Notes: generated by a model not told the origin, from the letters alone. A DNA stretch of 64,000 bases from Leptospira langatensis (GCF_004770615.1 NZ_RQER01000002.1:1-64000), one strand, 5' to 3'; shown: positions 17,022 through 25,973, counted from the stretch's first letter. Numbers and translations are program-made.

Positions 17022-17935
17022 AGTTTCTTCTCCACAAGTTTCAGGAACAGTTCCTCTAAACGGTTGGATTTGTTTCTCATACTGGAGATCTGTATTCCGC
17101 TCTTATCCAATAACTGGAAGAGCTCGTTTAAGGAATTATGCTTATTTACTTCCACTTCTAATGTGAGATCGTCGATCCGGTTCAAGCGAAAACCGTTCAG
17201 ATTGAGAGGAACAGAGATAGGATCCTTCAGATCCAGTATGAAGATCTGAGTATCTAATTTGACCAAGAGTTCCTTCATCGAAGTATTCTCCACGATCTTT
17301 CCTTGGTCTATGATGGCTATTTTCTTGCAGAGATTTTCCGCTTCTTCCAGATAATGCGTCGTTAGAATGATCGTGATCCCGGACTCATTCAGTTTGACTA
17401 GAAAATCCCAAAGAGAACGTCTGAATTCGATATCTACTCCCGCAGTAGGCTCATCTAAGATGAGAATCCTCGGATTATGAACCAGGGCTCTTGCGATCAT
17501 AAGCCTACGTTTCATTCCTCCGGAGAGTCTACCTGCTCCTTCTAGACGTTTTTCGTAGAGACCAAGTTGGCTTAGATAATTATGAGCTCTCTCCAGTGCA
17601 ACCTTTCGAGGTAGTCCATAGTAACCGCCTTGGTTAACTACGATATGCTCCACCTTTTCGAAGATGTTGAAATTAAATTCCTGGGGAACCACACCTATAT
17701 AAGATTTTGCTAATGTAACTTGGGTATCTATATCTGCGTCGAAGATCTTCACGGAACCCGAGGTCTTGTTTACCAAGGAGCTTAGGATACCGATCGTAGT
17801 CGATTTTCCCGCCCCGTTCGGACCTAGTAGAGCGAAGAAATCCCCCTCGTCCACGGTCAGATCTATTCCCTTTAAGGCCTGCACTCCCCCAGCGTAGGTC
17901 TTCACCAAATTCTTTATCTCTAATGCTTTATTCAT
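17018..17935 (-). CDS. ABC-2 type transporter ATP-binding protein
   Basis: About 305-residue ABC ATPase. Walker A is GPNGAGKS at about 38-45, the signature is LSGGMKRR, Walker B is ILILDEPTAG and the switch His is in TTHYLEEAENL. The DrrA/NodI-like C-terminal extension follows. I use the ATG at 17935, preceded by CGGGGA; an upstream in-frame start would add 27 residues and run into the neighbouring flavoprotein gene. Overlap with the permease confirms the pair. Confidence 0.93.
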   Translation of the reverse strand: MNKALEIKNLVKTYAGGVQALKGIDLTVDEGDFFALLGPNGAGKSTTIGILSSLVNKTSGSVKIFDADIDTQVTLAKSYIGVVPQEFNFNIFEKVEHIVVNQGGYYGLPRKVALERAHNYLSQLGLYEKRLEGAGRLSGGMKRRLMIARALVHNPRILILDEPTAGVDIEFRRSLWDFLVKLNESGITIILTTHYLEEAENLCKKIAIIDQGKIVENTSMKELLVKLDTQIFILDLKDPISVPLNLNGFRLNRIDDLTLEVEVNKHNSLNELFQLLDKSGIQISSMRNKSNRLEELFLKLVEKKL

Positions 17936-18008
17936 CCCCGAAAAAACGGCTCCAAGAATACAATTCGAAGCCTTGCTGTTTTCGGCAATCCTTTGGCTTC
18001 TTAGGATA

Positions 18009-19385
18009 TTAGACACTTAAGATTTCTCTCGCCTTTCTTGCCGCATTTCTTGCGATTTCCGGCAATGCAGGATGAACATATATCATCTTAAGCAAGTCCT
18101 CTAGAGTCCCACCCATGGTCATTAGGAGTATAAAAAGATGGATTAAATTGGAAGCCTCGTCCCCAATGATATGCGCTCCTAGGATCTTTCTAGTCTTCGG
18201 ACTGACTAGGATCTTTACGAACTGATCCTCGGAGAGTCTCGCCATTCCTGTGGCACTACTCGAATACGGATTGATTGCGGAAATATATTGGGTTCCTTCT
18301 CGGATCAATTCCTGTTCTGTTTTTCCCACGGCAGCCACCTGGGGATGTGTGAATACTGCGTGAGGTACAGGAGGATATTCGACCGGAGTTCTAACCTTGT
18401 CCACGTAGAGGGACTGAAATAAGAACTCTCCTTCAAAATTCACAGAATGTCTGAAGAAGTATCTTCCAATAATATCTCCTAATGCGTACACTCCGGGAGC
18501 GGTCGTTTCCAAATATTCGTTCGTCTTGATATATCCTTTCTCATCGGTTTGGATACTTGTGTTTTGCAGGTCCAGCCAATCCGTATTCGGTTTGATCCCA
18601 GTGGCGACTAAGAGAGCATCTCCTTCGATCGTAAAATTGCCATTTGCATCCGAACAGTCTAGAGTGAAGATACCGTTCTTATATTCTACTTTCTTTACAA
18701 TCGTACCGAGCCTTACATCCTCTCTCTTGGAGAATGCTTTTTCAAAACCATCTACGATATCCTTATCTTCATGAGAAAGCATCCTATTTCGAACTAGGAA
18801 AGTTGTCTTAGAGCCGAAAGCCGAATAGGCAAAACCGAGTTCTAATCCGATATAACCACCACCGATCACAAGAAGTCGATTGGGAAGATCGGTTCTTCTT
18901 AAGGCCTCTCTGCTTGTCATATAAGGAGTTCCGGCAAGACCGGGAATCTCCGGAATACTCGGTCTACAACCTGCGGCGATAAAGATACGATCCGCTGTGA
19001 GTCGTTCCCCGTTTACTTGGACTACCTTATCTTCTAGAAATCTACCTTCGTACGGATACAGATCTATATTCGGATTTTTCTCATACGCGGGAAGGATACT
19101 AGCAGAATCCGCATCTACGGTAGCAGAGACTCTTTCGATCAGAGCTTTGAAATCCACAGTGCGAGGACCAGGGATATCCAATTGAAATCGAGAGGCTTCC
19201 TTTGCGAGAGCCAGGATCTCTGCAGGATAGATGACCATCTTAGAAGGAATGCAACCTCGATTCAGGCAGGTCCCTCCTAAGCTTTCTTTTTCTAGGATGG
19301 CAACCTTATACCCTAGCTTAGAAGGAGGAGTGACAAGTTTGGTCCCGCCACCGGAACCGATGACGAGCATATCGTATTTTTTCAT
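18009..19385 (-). CDS. Disulfide oxidoreductase, mycothione-reductase/Lpd-like
   Basis: 458-residue FAD/NAD(P)-dependent class I disulfide reductase. The redox disulfide is GGTCLNRGCIPSKM (Cys40, Cys45). The NAD(P) fold is VIGGGYIGLELG, FAD is held at ALGDI, and the catalytic His-Glu pair is HPALPE (about His438, Glu443) contributed across the dimer. The first FAD loop, GSGGGTKLVTPPSKLG, lacks the usual GxGxxG-Ala pattern and looks more like mycothione reductases. It is not near a dehydrogenase complex. Next to glyoxalase II and the glutathione genes it may reduce a low-molecular-weight disulfide. Substrate is not provable from sequence. Confidence 0.8.
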   Translation of the reverse strand: MKKYDMLVIGSGGGTKLVTPPSKLGYKVAILEKESLGGTCLNRGCIPSKMVIYPAEILALAKEASRFQLDIPGPRTVDFKALIERVSATVDADSASILPAYEKNPNIDLYPYEGRFLEDKVVQVNGERLTADRIFIAAGCRPSIPEIPGLAGTPYMTSREALRRTDLPNRLLVIGGGYIGLELGFAYSAFGSKTTFLVRNRMLSHEDKDIVDGFEKAFSKREDVRLGTIVKKVEYKNGIFTLDCSDANGNFTIEGDALLVATGIKPNTDWLDLQNTSIQTDEKGYIKTNEYLETTAPGVYALGDIIGRYFFRHSVNFEGEFLFQSLYVDKVRTPVEYPPVPHAVFTHPQVAAVGKTEQELIREGTQYISAINPYSSSATGMARLSEDQFVKILVSPKTRKILGAHIIGDEASNLIHLFILLMTMGGTLEDLLKMIYVHPALPEIARNAARKAREILSV

Positions 19386-19391
19386 GGATAA

Positions 19392-20207
19392 TTACCATTT
19401 ATCTCGAAGAGATCTGAGTGCAAGAAAGAGTGATTTCGGATCGGAGGGAATGGACTCATTCCCGATCGATTTTTTAATTCCTCGCACAAGATCTTCTTCT
19501 GGATGGAACGCTAAGAAGAAGGGACTGAATGTTCTTTCTTCCGAAAAGGAAGTGGTCCAAAATTCTTCGTTCTCTTTCAGAGATTCGACTCTAGAGAGAG
19601 CGGTTTTGGCGGCCTGATTTGCTGGGTCGATATGCAAACTAAAGCGAAGATTGTTCTTAAAATAATCATGGCCCGGATACAGTCTAACGGAACCGGGAAG
19701 AGTTTCGAATCTCTCTCGGATCGTATTGTATAGAGTCTCCGGATCCCCTCCGTTCTTGCAGTTGCCCACACCTGAATTGAATACAGTGTCTCCCGTAAAG
19801 ACCGCATGCGGAATTTCTTTTTCCATTTGTAGAAGGCAAAGGTGAGCAAATGTATGTCCCGGTGTATAAAAGATCTCTAAATAAGAAGAAGAGTCCAGGT
19901 TGCTCAAAAGTCTTTCCTTCTCCTGTAAGGATCGAGTGGCGCCCGGGATCCTAGACATTGCATTCGGGTGGGCGAGCACTTCTGCTCCGAACTCACGAAT
20001 GAGACCCTCATTTCCCGAAATATGATCATGGTGTTCATGAGTATTTAGGATGTACTGTAAGTCCCAGCCTTTAGCGGAAAGGGCATGAGAGATTTGAGAT
20101 GATTCAAAGGGATCGATGCAGAGAGTTTCTTGGGTGTCCGATTGATGGACTAGATAGGAAAAATTCCGAAGAGGGCTACTCGTATAGATCCTAACGACTT
20201 CTAACAT
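19392..20207 (-). CDS. Hydroxyacylglutathione hydrolase (glyoxalase II)-like
   Basis: 271-residue metallo-beta-lactamase-fold enzyme. The binuclear metal motif is THEHHDH at about 56-62, followed by PGHT, GDTVF and PGHDY, and a C-terminal region with PFFLAFHPE resembling the glyoxalase II glutathione-binding domain. It would hydrolyse S-lactoylglutathione or related thioesters. It is the first gene of a minus-strand run of thiol-related genes, six bases before the flavoprotein. Persulfide dioxygenase is an alternative, but the C-terminal domain favours glyoxalase II. Confidence 0.85.
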   Translation of the reverse strand: MLEVVRIYTSSPLRNFSYLVHQSDTQETLCIDPFESSQISHALSAKGWDLQYILNTHEHHDHISGNEGLIREFGAEVLAHPNAMSRIPGATRSLQEKERLLSNLDSSSYLEIFYTPGHTFAHLCLLQMEKEIPHAVFTGDTVFNSGVGNCKNGGDPETLYNTIRERFETLPGSVRLYPGHDYFKNNLRFSLHIDPANQAAKTALSRVESLKENEEFWTTSFSEERTFSPFFLAFHPEEDLVRGIKKSIGNESIPSDPKSLFLALRSLRDKW

Positions 20208-20239
20208 AGGAGAAGAAGACCCGATCTAGAGGATCGAAC

Positions 20240-20554
20240 TTACTGGATAATATCCAGATGCTTGTCCAGATTAGCGATCCTTAAAATGGTCATTACATCC
20301 CTACTTAGATTTCTCAGTTTGAGATGACCATGTCTTTCCATCACATACTTTTGGGTATTGAAGATGGCCCCGATACCGGAAGAATCCAGATATACGTCGC
20401 CTTCGAAATCAAGGATGATATCCTTATGCCCCTCGTCGAACTGTCGGATGATGAGTTCTTTTAAGGCGAATGCGTTTTTGAGACTGACATTCCCCTGGAT
20501 CTTGACTATGCAAGCTCCGTTCTCTAAAGACACATCTGTCTGAAAACCTTCCAA
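20240..20554 (-). CDS. STAS-domain anti-sigma factor antagonist
   Basis: 104-residue SpoIIAA-like STAS protein. The phospho-acceptor segment is LDSSGIGAI, with Ser59 as the likely phosphorylated residue. Such proteins switch partners with anti-sigma kinases or sensors. No kinase gene is adjacent; a SpoIIE-type phosphatase lies 4.4 kb away and could act on it. The start is TTG with a GGAG ten bases upstream. Confidence 0.9.
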   Translation of the reverse strand: MEGFQTDVSLENGACIVKIQGNVSLKNAFALKELIIRQFDEGHKDIILDFEGDVYLDSSGIGAIFNTQKYVMERHGHLKLRNLSRDVMTILRIANLDKHLDIIQ

Positions 20555-20647
20555 TGAAAAACGGCTCCGAATTCTCTATTTCTCTGACTGTCCTCGGGTT
20601 AAGAAAACAACGATCCACTTAAAAAAAGGGGAAAAGAAGATCTAAAC

Positions 20648-20706
20648 CGGGAGGGAACCCGAACAATTAGATTAAATTGTGGCAAAGAGGAGGTAAACTC
20701 TTTTTT
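20648..20706 (+). other. Three tandem stem-loops ending in a T-tract
   Basis: In the 280-base gap between divergent genes, three inverted repeats follow each other: CGGG/CCCG (20648-20651, 20658-20661), ACAATT/AATTGT (20663-20668, 20675-20680) and AAAGAG/CTCTTT (20684-20689, 20698-20703). The last runs into T6 at 20701-20706, like a weak intrinsic terminator on the plus strand. This could be an attenuated leader of the downstream hydrolase or a small RNA. Individual stems are short, and no promoter was identified. Confidence 0.35.
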
Positions 20707-20834
20707 AAACCAAAATTTGATCGAAATCTATTCCGAATCGAATAAGAAATGACTGGCAAAATGCACGAATTCCTAAAAACTGAGTGCTCGATTTTATAGC
20801 GAAACTCCGGGGTTCGGACGATAATAATTTCAGT

Positions 20835-21791
20835 ATGCGGATAAAATTTTGGGGAGTACGGGGCTCCATTTCTTCTCCCGTCCAAGGCGATCTGATCCGG
20901 TCCAAGATCCTTAGGATCTTGAGTCTCGCTTCTCCTTCTGACCTGCAAAGTCCTGAGGCAATCGAGGACTTCTTGGATTCTCTTGCTCTTTCCAACTGGA
21001 GCACGTATGGCGGGAATACTACCTGCATCGAGGTCCGAGACAAAGAAGATAAACTCGTTATCATAGACGGTGGAACAGGACTACGCGAGCTCGGGAACTC
21101 CATCTTACACGAAGGATACGGCGCCGGAAAGGGAAAGGCGATCTGGATCTTTACTCATACTCACTGGGACCATATCCAAGGAATTCCATTCTTCGTTCCC
21201 TTATACACTCCCGGAAATAAATTCGAATTCGTAAGTTCCGTAGAGAATCTAGAAGAAAGACTTCGTTACCAACATACATTCACGCATTTTCCAGTTCCGT
21301 TCGATGGCTTCCATGCGGAAAAGACATTCAAACACGTTCCTGAGGGAAGGGCTTTCCGAGTTACCGATTCGGTCACTGCCATTTCCAAGGCGGTGCGTCA
21401 CCCGGGCGGAAGCTTCTCTTATAGATTCGAAGAAGATGGTAAGGCATTCATCTTTGCTTCCGATGCAGAATTCAATCTGGATGAGATGGAAAATATAGAG
21501 GACTATCTGAATTATTTCAGGGGTGCGGATGTTTTGGTCTTTGATACGCAATATACTTTTGAGGAATCCCTACAAAAGATCGATTGGGGTCATAGCACCG
21601 CTTCTATGGCGACGGATATTGCGCTCAGGGCGAATGTTAAGAAATTAGTAATGTTCCATCATGATCCTTCGTATGACGACGAAAAGCTAGACGCAGTGTA
21701 TTTAAGAGCGATCAAATACAAGGAAATGTTTGATCCTCAGAACCAACTAGAGATCATCATGGCTAGAGAAGGCCTCGAGATCCAAATCTAA
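20835..21791 (+). CDS. Metallo-beta-lactamase-fold hydrolase
   Basis: About 318 residues. The N-terminal MRIKFWGVRGSISSP and the metal site THTHWDHIQG define the phosphodiesterase/RNase-Z-like MBL subgroup, with further His and Asp ligands at HHDPSYDD near the end. The WGVRGS group is widespread, and several members are linked to cyclic-nucleotide or signalling functions; the substrate here is unknown. I chose the ATG at 20835, because the upstream GTG at 20784 adds 17 residues with no family similarity. glpK follows after 29 bases. Confidence 0.85.
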   Translation: MRIKFWGVRGSISSPVQGDLIRSKILRILSLASPSDLQSPEAIEDFLDSLALSNWSTYGGNTTCIEVRDKEDKLVIIDGGTGLRELGNSILHEGYGAGKGKAIWIFTHTHWDHIQGIPFFVPLYTPGNKFEFVSSVENLEERLRYQHTFTHFPVPFDGFHAEKTFKHVPEGRAFRVTDSVTAISKAVRHPGGSFSYRFEEDGKAFIFASDAEFNLDEMENIEDYLNYFRGADVLVFDTQYTFEESLQKIDWGHSTASMATDIALRANVKKLVMFHHDPSYDDEKLDAVYLRAIKYKEMFDPQNQLEIIMAREGLEIQI

Positions 21792-21820
21792 ATCTTTACA
21801 CCAAACTGGGAGAAAATCGG

Positions 21821-23314
21821 ATGAGTGAATACATCATCGGAATCGACGCTGGGACCACCGGTATACGCACCTTTTGTTTTAATAAATCTGGGAATGTGAT
21901 TTCCAGCGCTTATTCCGAATTCAAACAACATTTTCCTAAACCGGGTTGGGTGGAGCATGATCCCGAAGAGATTTGGGCAAAGACAGAGAAGCTTATCTTA
22001 AAAGCCATTCGCAATGGGAAGCTCAAACCGGAAAAGGCAATCGCGATCGGGATCACAAACCAAAGAGAGACCACAGTTCTTTTTGATAAGGAAACGGGAG
22101 CTCCTGTGTACAATGCCATCGTATGGCAATGCCGTAGGACATCCGATTTCTGTGCGGGCCTGAAGAAAGAAGGCTTGGAACCGATCTTTAGAAGAAAGAC
22201 AGGACTCGTAGTAGATGCGTACTTCAGCGGCACCAAGATCCGCTGGATCCTGGATAATGTGAAGGGAGTCCGTGCCCGCGCAGAAAAAGGAAAGGTGCTA
22301 TTCGGGACGATCGATACCTATCTTCTATACAGACTCACGAACGGAAAATCCCATAAAACGGATCATACGAATGCGAGTAGGACTCTTATCTTCAATATAG
22401 AAAAAAAGGAATGGGATAAGGAACTTCTAAAGATCCTAAATATCCCGGAAGCGATCCTTCCGGAAGCACATAATTCCAGCAACTTATTCGGAAGAACAGA
22501 AGGAGTGAAAGGACTTCCGGATGGGATCCCGATCTCTTCTCTCGTGGGAGACCAACAAGGAGCCTTGTTCGGACAACTTTGTACGGAACCGGGTGAAGCA
22601 AAGAACACCTATGGAACGGGCTGCTTCTTACTTTTCAATACCGGAAATAAACTGCAGATCTCTAAGAACAATCTGATCACGACGCTTGCCTGCGGACCGG
22701 AAGGAAAGACGGTGTATTGTTTAGAAGGTTCTATCTTTATAGGAGGAGCGGTGATCCAATATCTGAGGGACAATATGAGATTCTTTAAAGAATCCAAGCT
22801 CTCGGAGAAGATGGCCGCATCCGTTACCAAAGAGGACGAAGTAGTATTCGTGCCTGCATTTTCCGGTTTGGGCGCTCCCTATTGGGACATGAATGCTCGA
22901 GGCGCCATCCTAGGTTTGACCAGGGATACAACTCAAGAACAGATCACTCGTGCGGCTCTCAAATCTATTGCATTACAATCTTACGAACTAGTAGAAGCCA
23001 TGGAAAATGATACCGGTTCTAAGCTCAAGGTTCTGAAAGTGGATGGGGGAGCGACAGCAAACAATTGGCTTATGCAATACCAAGCGGATATCTTAGGTAA
23101 GAAAATCGTTCGACCTTCTAATTTGGATACTACCGTTTTAGGAGCCGCATATCTTGCCGGTTTGGAAAGAGGGTTTTATTCTTCCGTAGCAGATCTAAAA
23201 AAGAACCAAAAGACGAACAAGGAATTTGTACCTAAGCTTGGTGCCGCTCAGAGAGAAAAAGAGATCCGAGTTTGGAAAGAATCCGTAAAACGGATACTAA
23301 CTACGGAATCCTAA
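21821..23314 (+). CDS. glpK: Glycerol kinase
   Basis: 497-residue FGGY-family kinase that phosphorylates glycerol with ATP. The N-terminal IGIDAGTTGIRTFCF phosphate loop, WVEHDPEEIW, GITNQRETTVLFDKETG, NAIVWQCRRTSDFC, the GDQQGALFGQ segment and LKVDGGATANNW are all present. The start follows a GGGAG site. Its stop shares the four bases CTAA with the stop of the convergent FliG-like gene. No glpF or glpD is adjacent. Confidence 0.96.
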   Translation: MSEYIIGIDAGTTGIRTFCFNKSGNVISSAYSEFKQHFPKPGWVEHDPEEIWAKTEKLILKAIRNGKLKPEKAIAIGITNQRETTVLFDKETGAPVYNAIVWQCRRTSDFCAGLKKEGLEPIFRRKTGLVVDAYFSGTKIRWILDNVKGVRARAEKGKVLFGTIDTYLLYRLTNGKSHKTDHTNASRTLIFNIEKKEWDKELLKILNIPEAILPEAHNSSNLFGRTEGVKGLPDGIPISSLVGDQQGALFGQLCTEPGEAKNTYGTGCFLLFNTGNKLQISKNNLITTLACGPEGKTVYCLEGSIFIGGAVIQYLRDNMRFFKESKLSEKMAASVTKEDEVVFVPAFSGLGAPYWDMNARGAILGLTRDTTQEQITRAALKSIALQSYELVEAMENDTGSKLKVLKVDGGATANNWLMQYQADILGKKIVRPSNLDTTVLGAAYLAGLERGFYSSVADLKKNQKTNKEFVPKLGAAQREKEIRVWKESVKRILTTES

Positions 23315-24597
23315 TAATCAAAAGAAAGAAGGCTGAACTCCAGGGGTTTCTTCTCGTTAGAGATAGCTGCTCCTACGATCATCTTAGTTTGGTCATAACG
23401 GGGGATTTCAAGTATGGATCCGGAAGGTATTCGGAAAAATTCCAAGGAATCCCTTTCTTTCTTAGAAAGGAATAGATCGAAGCGAACGATCTCCATATAT
23501 GTTTGGATCTGAAAAAGGATCTTTTCCTTGGTAACGGAATAGAGTAGGATTCCTTCTCTATTTGAATTCAAATTATATCTATCTCCTGCAATTGCTTGGA
23601 ATTCTATCGTGGCTCTTGCACCGATCTCTAGTTGTTCCGGGTCGACAGATTCTTGGTATACGGAAAAATTCCCTTCCTCATAATAGATGCGCCTAGAGAA
23701 TCTCTTGAAGATCTCCTTCTCCACGATCTCCGGAAAGGATTCTCCGAGCTCTGGCTTCTTACTCGGACCGTCCAGGATCTGCTTCCATCTATTCTTGGAT
23801 ACGTTTTTCTCCACCATTTTCCGAACAGGAGGGGAGAGATTTGGAATGGAATACTTCAGGATCCGTTCATCTAGTTTATTTAATATAGAATTCAGAAAGG
23901 GTCCGTGGATCAGAGGAAGTATCTCTATCGAAAAGATCCTATCTCTTAGGAATTTCGCAAATTCGATTTCATATGTGAATAGATTGGACACTAACTCCTG
24001 CTCGGCTGCAGGAGTTCCCGCATAGAGTATCTTCACCAAACGAAATAGGAAGGTTTTACTCTCCTTATCGAAATACAATTCCTCTATCTTACGAATGACC
24101 GAGTCTTCATCCAATTCCGGATTCACTATATCGCGAAGAGATAGATAGCGAGTGGAGAACATCCTTTTACGTATGAGTCTGGATAAACTGAAATTTCCTG
24201 GTTTAGAGATCCCGATTTGGGTCCGGACCCCGTCTCTTGTGACGAAGATAGGAGGACTGCCTAAGATCCTATACGGATTGGTTTTGATCGGATAAGTATT
24301 TCCTTGAGCCAGTTCGTAACATTCTGCCCCAAACTTAGAGTCTTCCGAGGAAAGCAAACCGTTCTCATATTTCATGTAACTGGGAGTTTTCATGGGAGAA
24401 GAAGGATAGCTCCTCCTATCATATTCGATCTCGTACAGGAATTTAGGGACGAGAGAAGGTTGGGAATAGAGATAGGGAAGTTCTTCTATCGAGGAGAGAG
24501 GATGATCGTAAAAAGGAGAGATCTTGGACTGTACCCTGGCAACCGAGTCAGGATTGCAGAAAAAGAAATGATAGTTTTCTCCTTCTAAGTGGATCAT
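23311..24597 (-). CDS. Unrecognised protein with a FliG C-domain-like region
   Basis: 428 residues. The first 150 match nothing I know. Residues about 213-308 align by eye with the FliG C-terminal (torque) domain: FLRDRIFSIEILPLI for the MFxFEDIxxLDD helix, then NSILNKLDERILKYSIPNLSPPVRKMVEKNVSKNRW for the region that in FliG reads RVLREVD...SxxAxxML. The charged DDRSIQR cluster of FliG is replaced by HGPFLNS (231-237), so torque residues are lost. A C-terminal beta-rich region of about 110 residues follows. It is last in a minus-strand run behind a phosphatase and a small protein. Domain call is inference. Confidence 0.55.
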   Translation of the reverse strand: MIHLEGENYHFFFCNPDSVARVQSKISPFYDHPLSSIEELPYLYSQPSLVPKFLYEIEYDRRSYPSSPMKTPSYMKYENGLLSSEDSKFGAECYELAQGNTYPIKTNPYRILGSPPIFVTRDGVRTQIGISKPGNFSLSRLIRKRMFSTRYLSLRDIVNPELDEDSVIRKIEELYFDKESKTFLFRLVKILYAGTPAAEQELVSNLFTYEIEFAKFLRDRIFSIEILPLIHGPFLNSILNKLDERILKYSIPNLSPPVRKMVEKNVSKNRWKQILDGPSKKPELGESFPEIVEKEIFKRFSRRIYYEEGNFSVYQESVDPEQLEIGARATIEFQAIAGDRYNLNSNREGILLYSVTKEKILFQIQTYMEIVRFDLFLSKKERDSLEFFRIPSGSILEIPRYDQTKMIVGAAISNEKKPLEFSLLSFDY

Positions 24598-24649
24598 AGT
24601 ATTATGTTAAGGATTATAGAACGAGAAAGGTCTAAAAACAGAAAATGGA

Positions 24650-24943
24650 TCAGGAATAATCTTCTTCCACAAGATCAGGATGTAGTATCGAGAGCCCGGG
24701 TGCTTTGATCTCCCTCTTGGTTAGCTTGGAGATCAGCTGTTTCTTGAAAAGGGTCCAGTCATAGGTCTGCTTGAGCAGTTCTATTTCCTCTTCGCAGCCA
24801 TGTTGTAGGAAGTCTAAAGTTTCCTCTATTGTCAGTCCAGTGAAATGGCTGCTGTCGGATACAACTCTCAAGACTTTGCGAATATCTCTTTCGTTCCAAA
24901 CGAGAACTCCGCTCAATCTTACTACCCAATATTCATGGTCCAT
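24650..24943 (-). CDS. Hypothetical small protein
   Basis: 97 residues, no signal peptide or membrane segment, rich in acidic and aromatic residues (HEYWVVRLSG start, LDFLQHGCEEEIELL helix). I do not recognise a family. It lies between the SpoIIE-type phosphatase (49-base gap) and the FliG-like gene (52-base gap), all on the minus strand, so it is probably co-transcribed with them. Confidence 0.7.
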   Translation of the reverse strand: MDHEYWVVRLSGVLVWNERDIRKVLRVVSDSSHFTGLTIEETLDFLQHGCEEEIELLKQTYDWTLFKKQLISKLTKREIKAPGLSILHPDLVEEDYS

Positions 24944-24992
24944 GGCTTAGATTCCTATTCGATCCCGATCCTTCAATCCGGAAATTAAGTGC

Positions 24993-25973
24993 TTAGAACT
25001 TTCGAACGACGAGGAGGCTCATATCGTCTTGGATCCTTCCCCCAGTATGCTTGACTATATCCGTAAACAAGTTGTCTATCAGTTTGCGAATATTCTTTTT
25101 AGGAGCGGTTTCCAGGAACTTATATAGATTCTCTCCATAGTATCCACCTATACTCTTGTTCTTCTGTTCAAATAGACCGTCCGTAAAACAGAAAAGGATA
25201 TCGTCCCTTTCCATCTTAAAATGCTGAGAAGGTTTCGGCTTTTTTAAAGGGGAATTCATGACTGTGGAGAGGAATTTACCATCTGTTCCGACTATCTCTA
25301 TACTATCTTCTCTACTTTTATATAAAACTAAACTAGGATGGATCCCGGAATGCAAGAAATTTCCCTTCGCATCCGCTTTCATCAGAAGAAAGGTAGCGTA
25401 GAGGCTTCGATGGATATGAGGATAGGTATTTGTCCGTTCCTCGAGATGTTCTATGATCTGGTCTATGATCTCATGAGGATGTTCATTCTTATGGATCAAA
25501 TGGCTCATCTGGTTCATGATCATCATGCTGAAGAGCCCTGCGACATAGCCATGACCGGAAGTGTCGCCGATCCCGAACCAATAATTCCCTTCCTTGTCTT
25601 TCAGGAAATTATAGAAGTCGCCTCCGATCGGATTATAAGTGAGACAACGTCCTCTGATCTCATAATTCTCATCCACATAGTCCAAAGGGAAGACGTAGTT
25701 CTGCATCCTACTGTCTCCTCTTCTGAATCTTTTGATGATCTTTCCGAATTCTTGCTCCTTGGGCAGGATCTTTTCGGTAAGGAATAGAACGAATGCGGAG
25801 AAATTAACAAAAATGGTAAAGCTAGCGACTAAGAGAAATACGATCGGAGCGTGGACCGGTGGAGTATAGAATCTCAATCCAAGGCTGAGACAACCCAGTA
25901 TGGAAAGATTGAGCACGATAATGATCGGCCAGGCTTCCTTCAGATACTTTTTGATGGTAGTCGAACTTCTCAT
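24993..25973 (-). CDS. Membrane-anchored SpoIIE/PP2C-type serine phosphatase
   Basis: 326 residues. Two N-terminal membrane segments (about 14-35 and 42-66) are followed by a PP2C-like SpoIIE domain with the metal-binding motifs GGDFYNF and GDTSGHGYVAGL, then HPSLVLY, CFTDGLFE and the terminal DDMSLLVV. Enzymes of this type dephosphorylate STAS antagonists. The STAS gene at 20.2 kb is a plausible partner but not adjacent. It overlaps the lipoprotein gene upstream by four bases. Confidence 0.92.
   Translation of the reverse strand: MRSSTTIKKYLKEAWPIIIVLNLSILGCLSLGLRFYTPPVHAPIVFLLVASFTIFVNFSAFVLFLTEKILPKEQEFGKIIKRFRRGDSRMQNYVFPLDYVDENYEIRGRCLTYNPIGGDFYNFLKDKEGNYWFGIGDTSGHGYVAGLFSMMIMNQMSHLIHKNEHPHEIIDQIIEHLEERTNTYPHIHRSLYATFLLMKADAKGNFLHSGIHPSLVLYKSREDSIEIVGTDGKFLSTVMNSPLKKPKPSQHFKMERDDILFCFTDGLFEQKNKSIGGYYGENLYKFLETAPKKNIRKLIDNLFTDIVKHTGGRIQDDMSLLVVRKF

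Noticed and set aside
20784..20834. GTG-started extension of the MBL-fold hydrolase
   Set aside because: Family similarity starts exactly at MRIKFWGVRG (20835).
24304..24588. Plus-strand frame inside the FliG-like gene
   Set aside because: Shadow frame in antisense to a gene with a good start and operon context; no motif.
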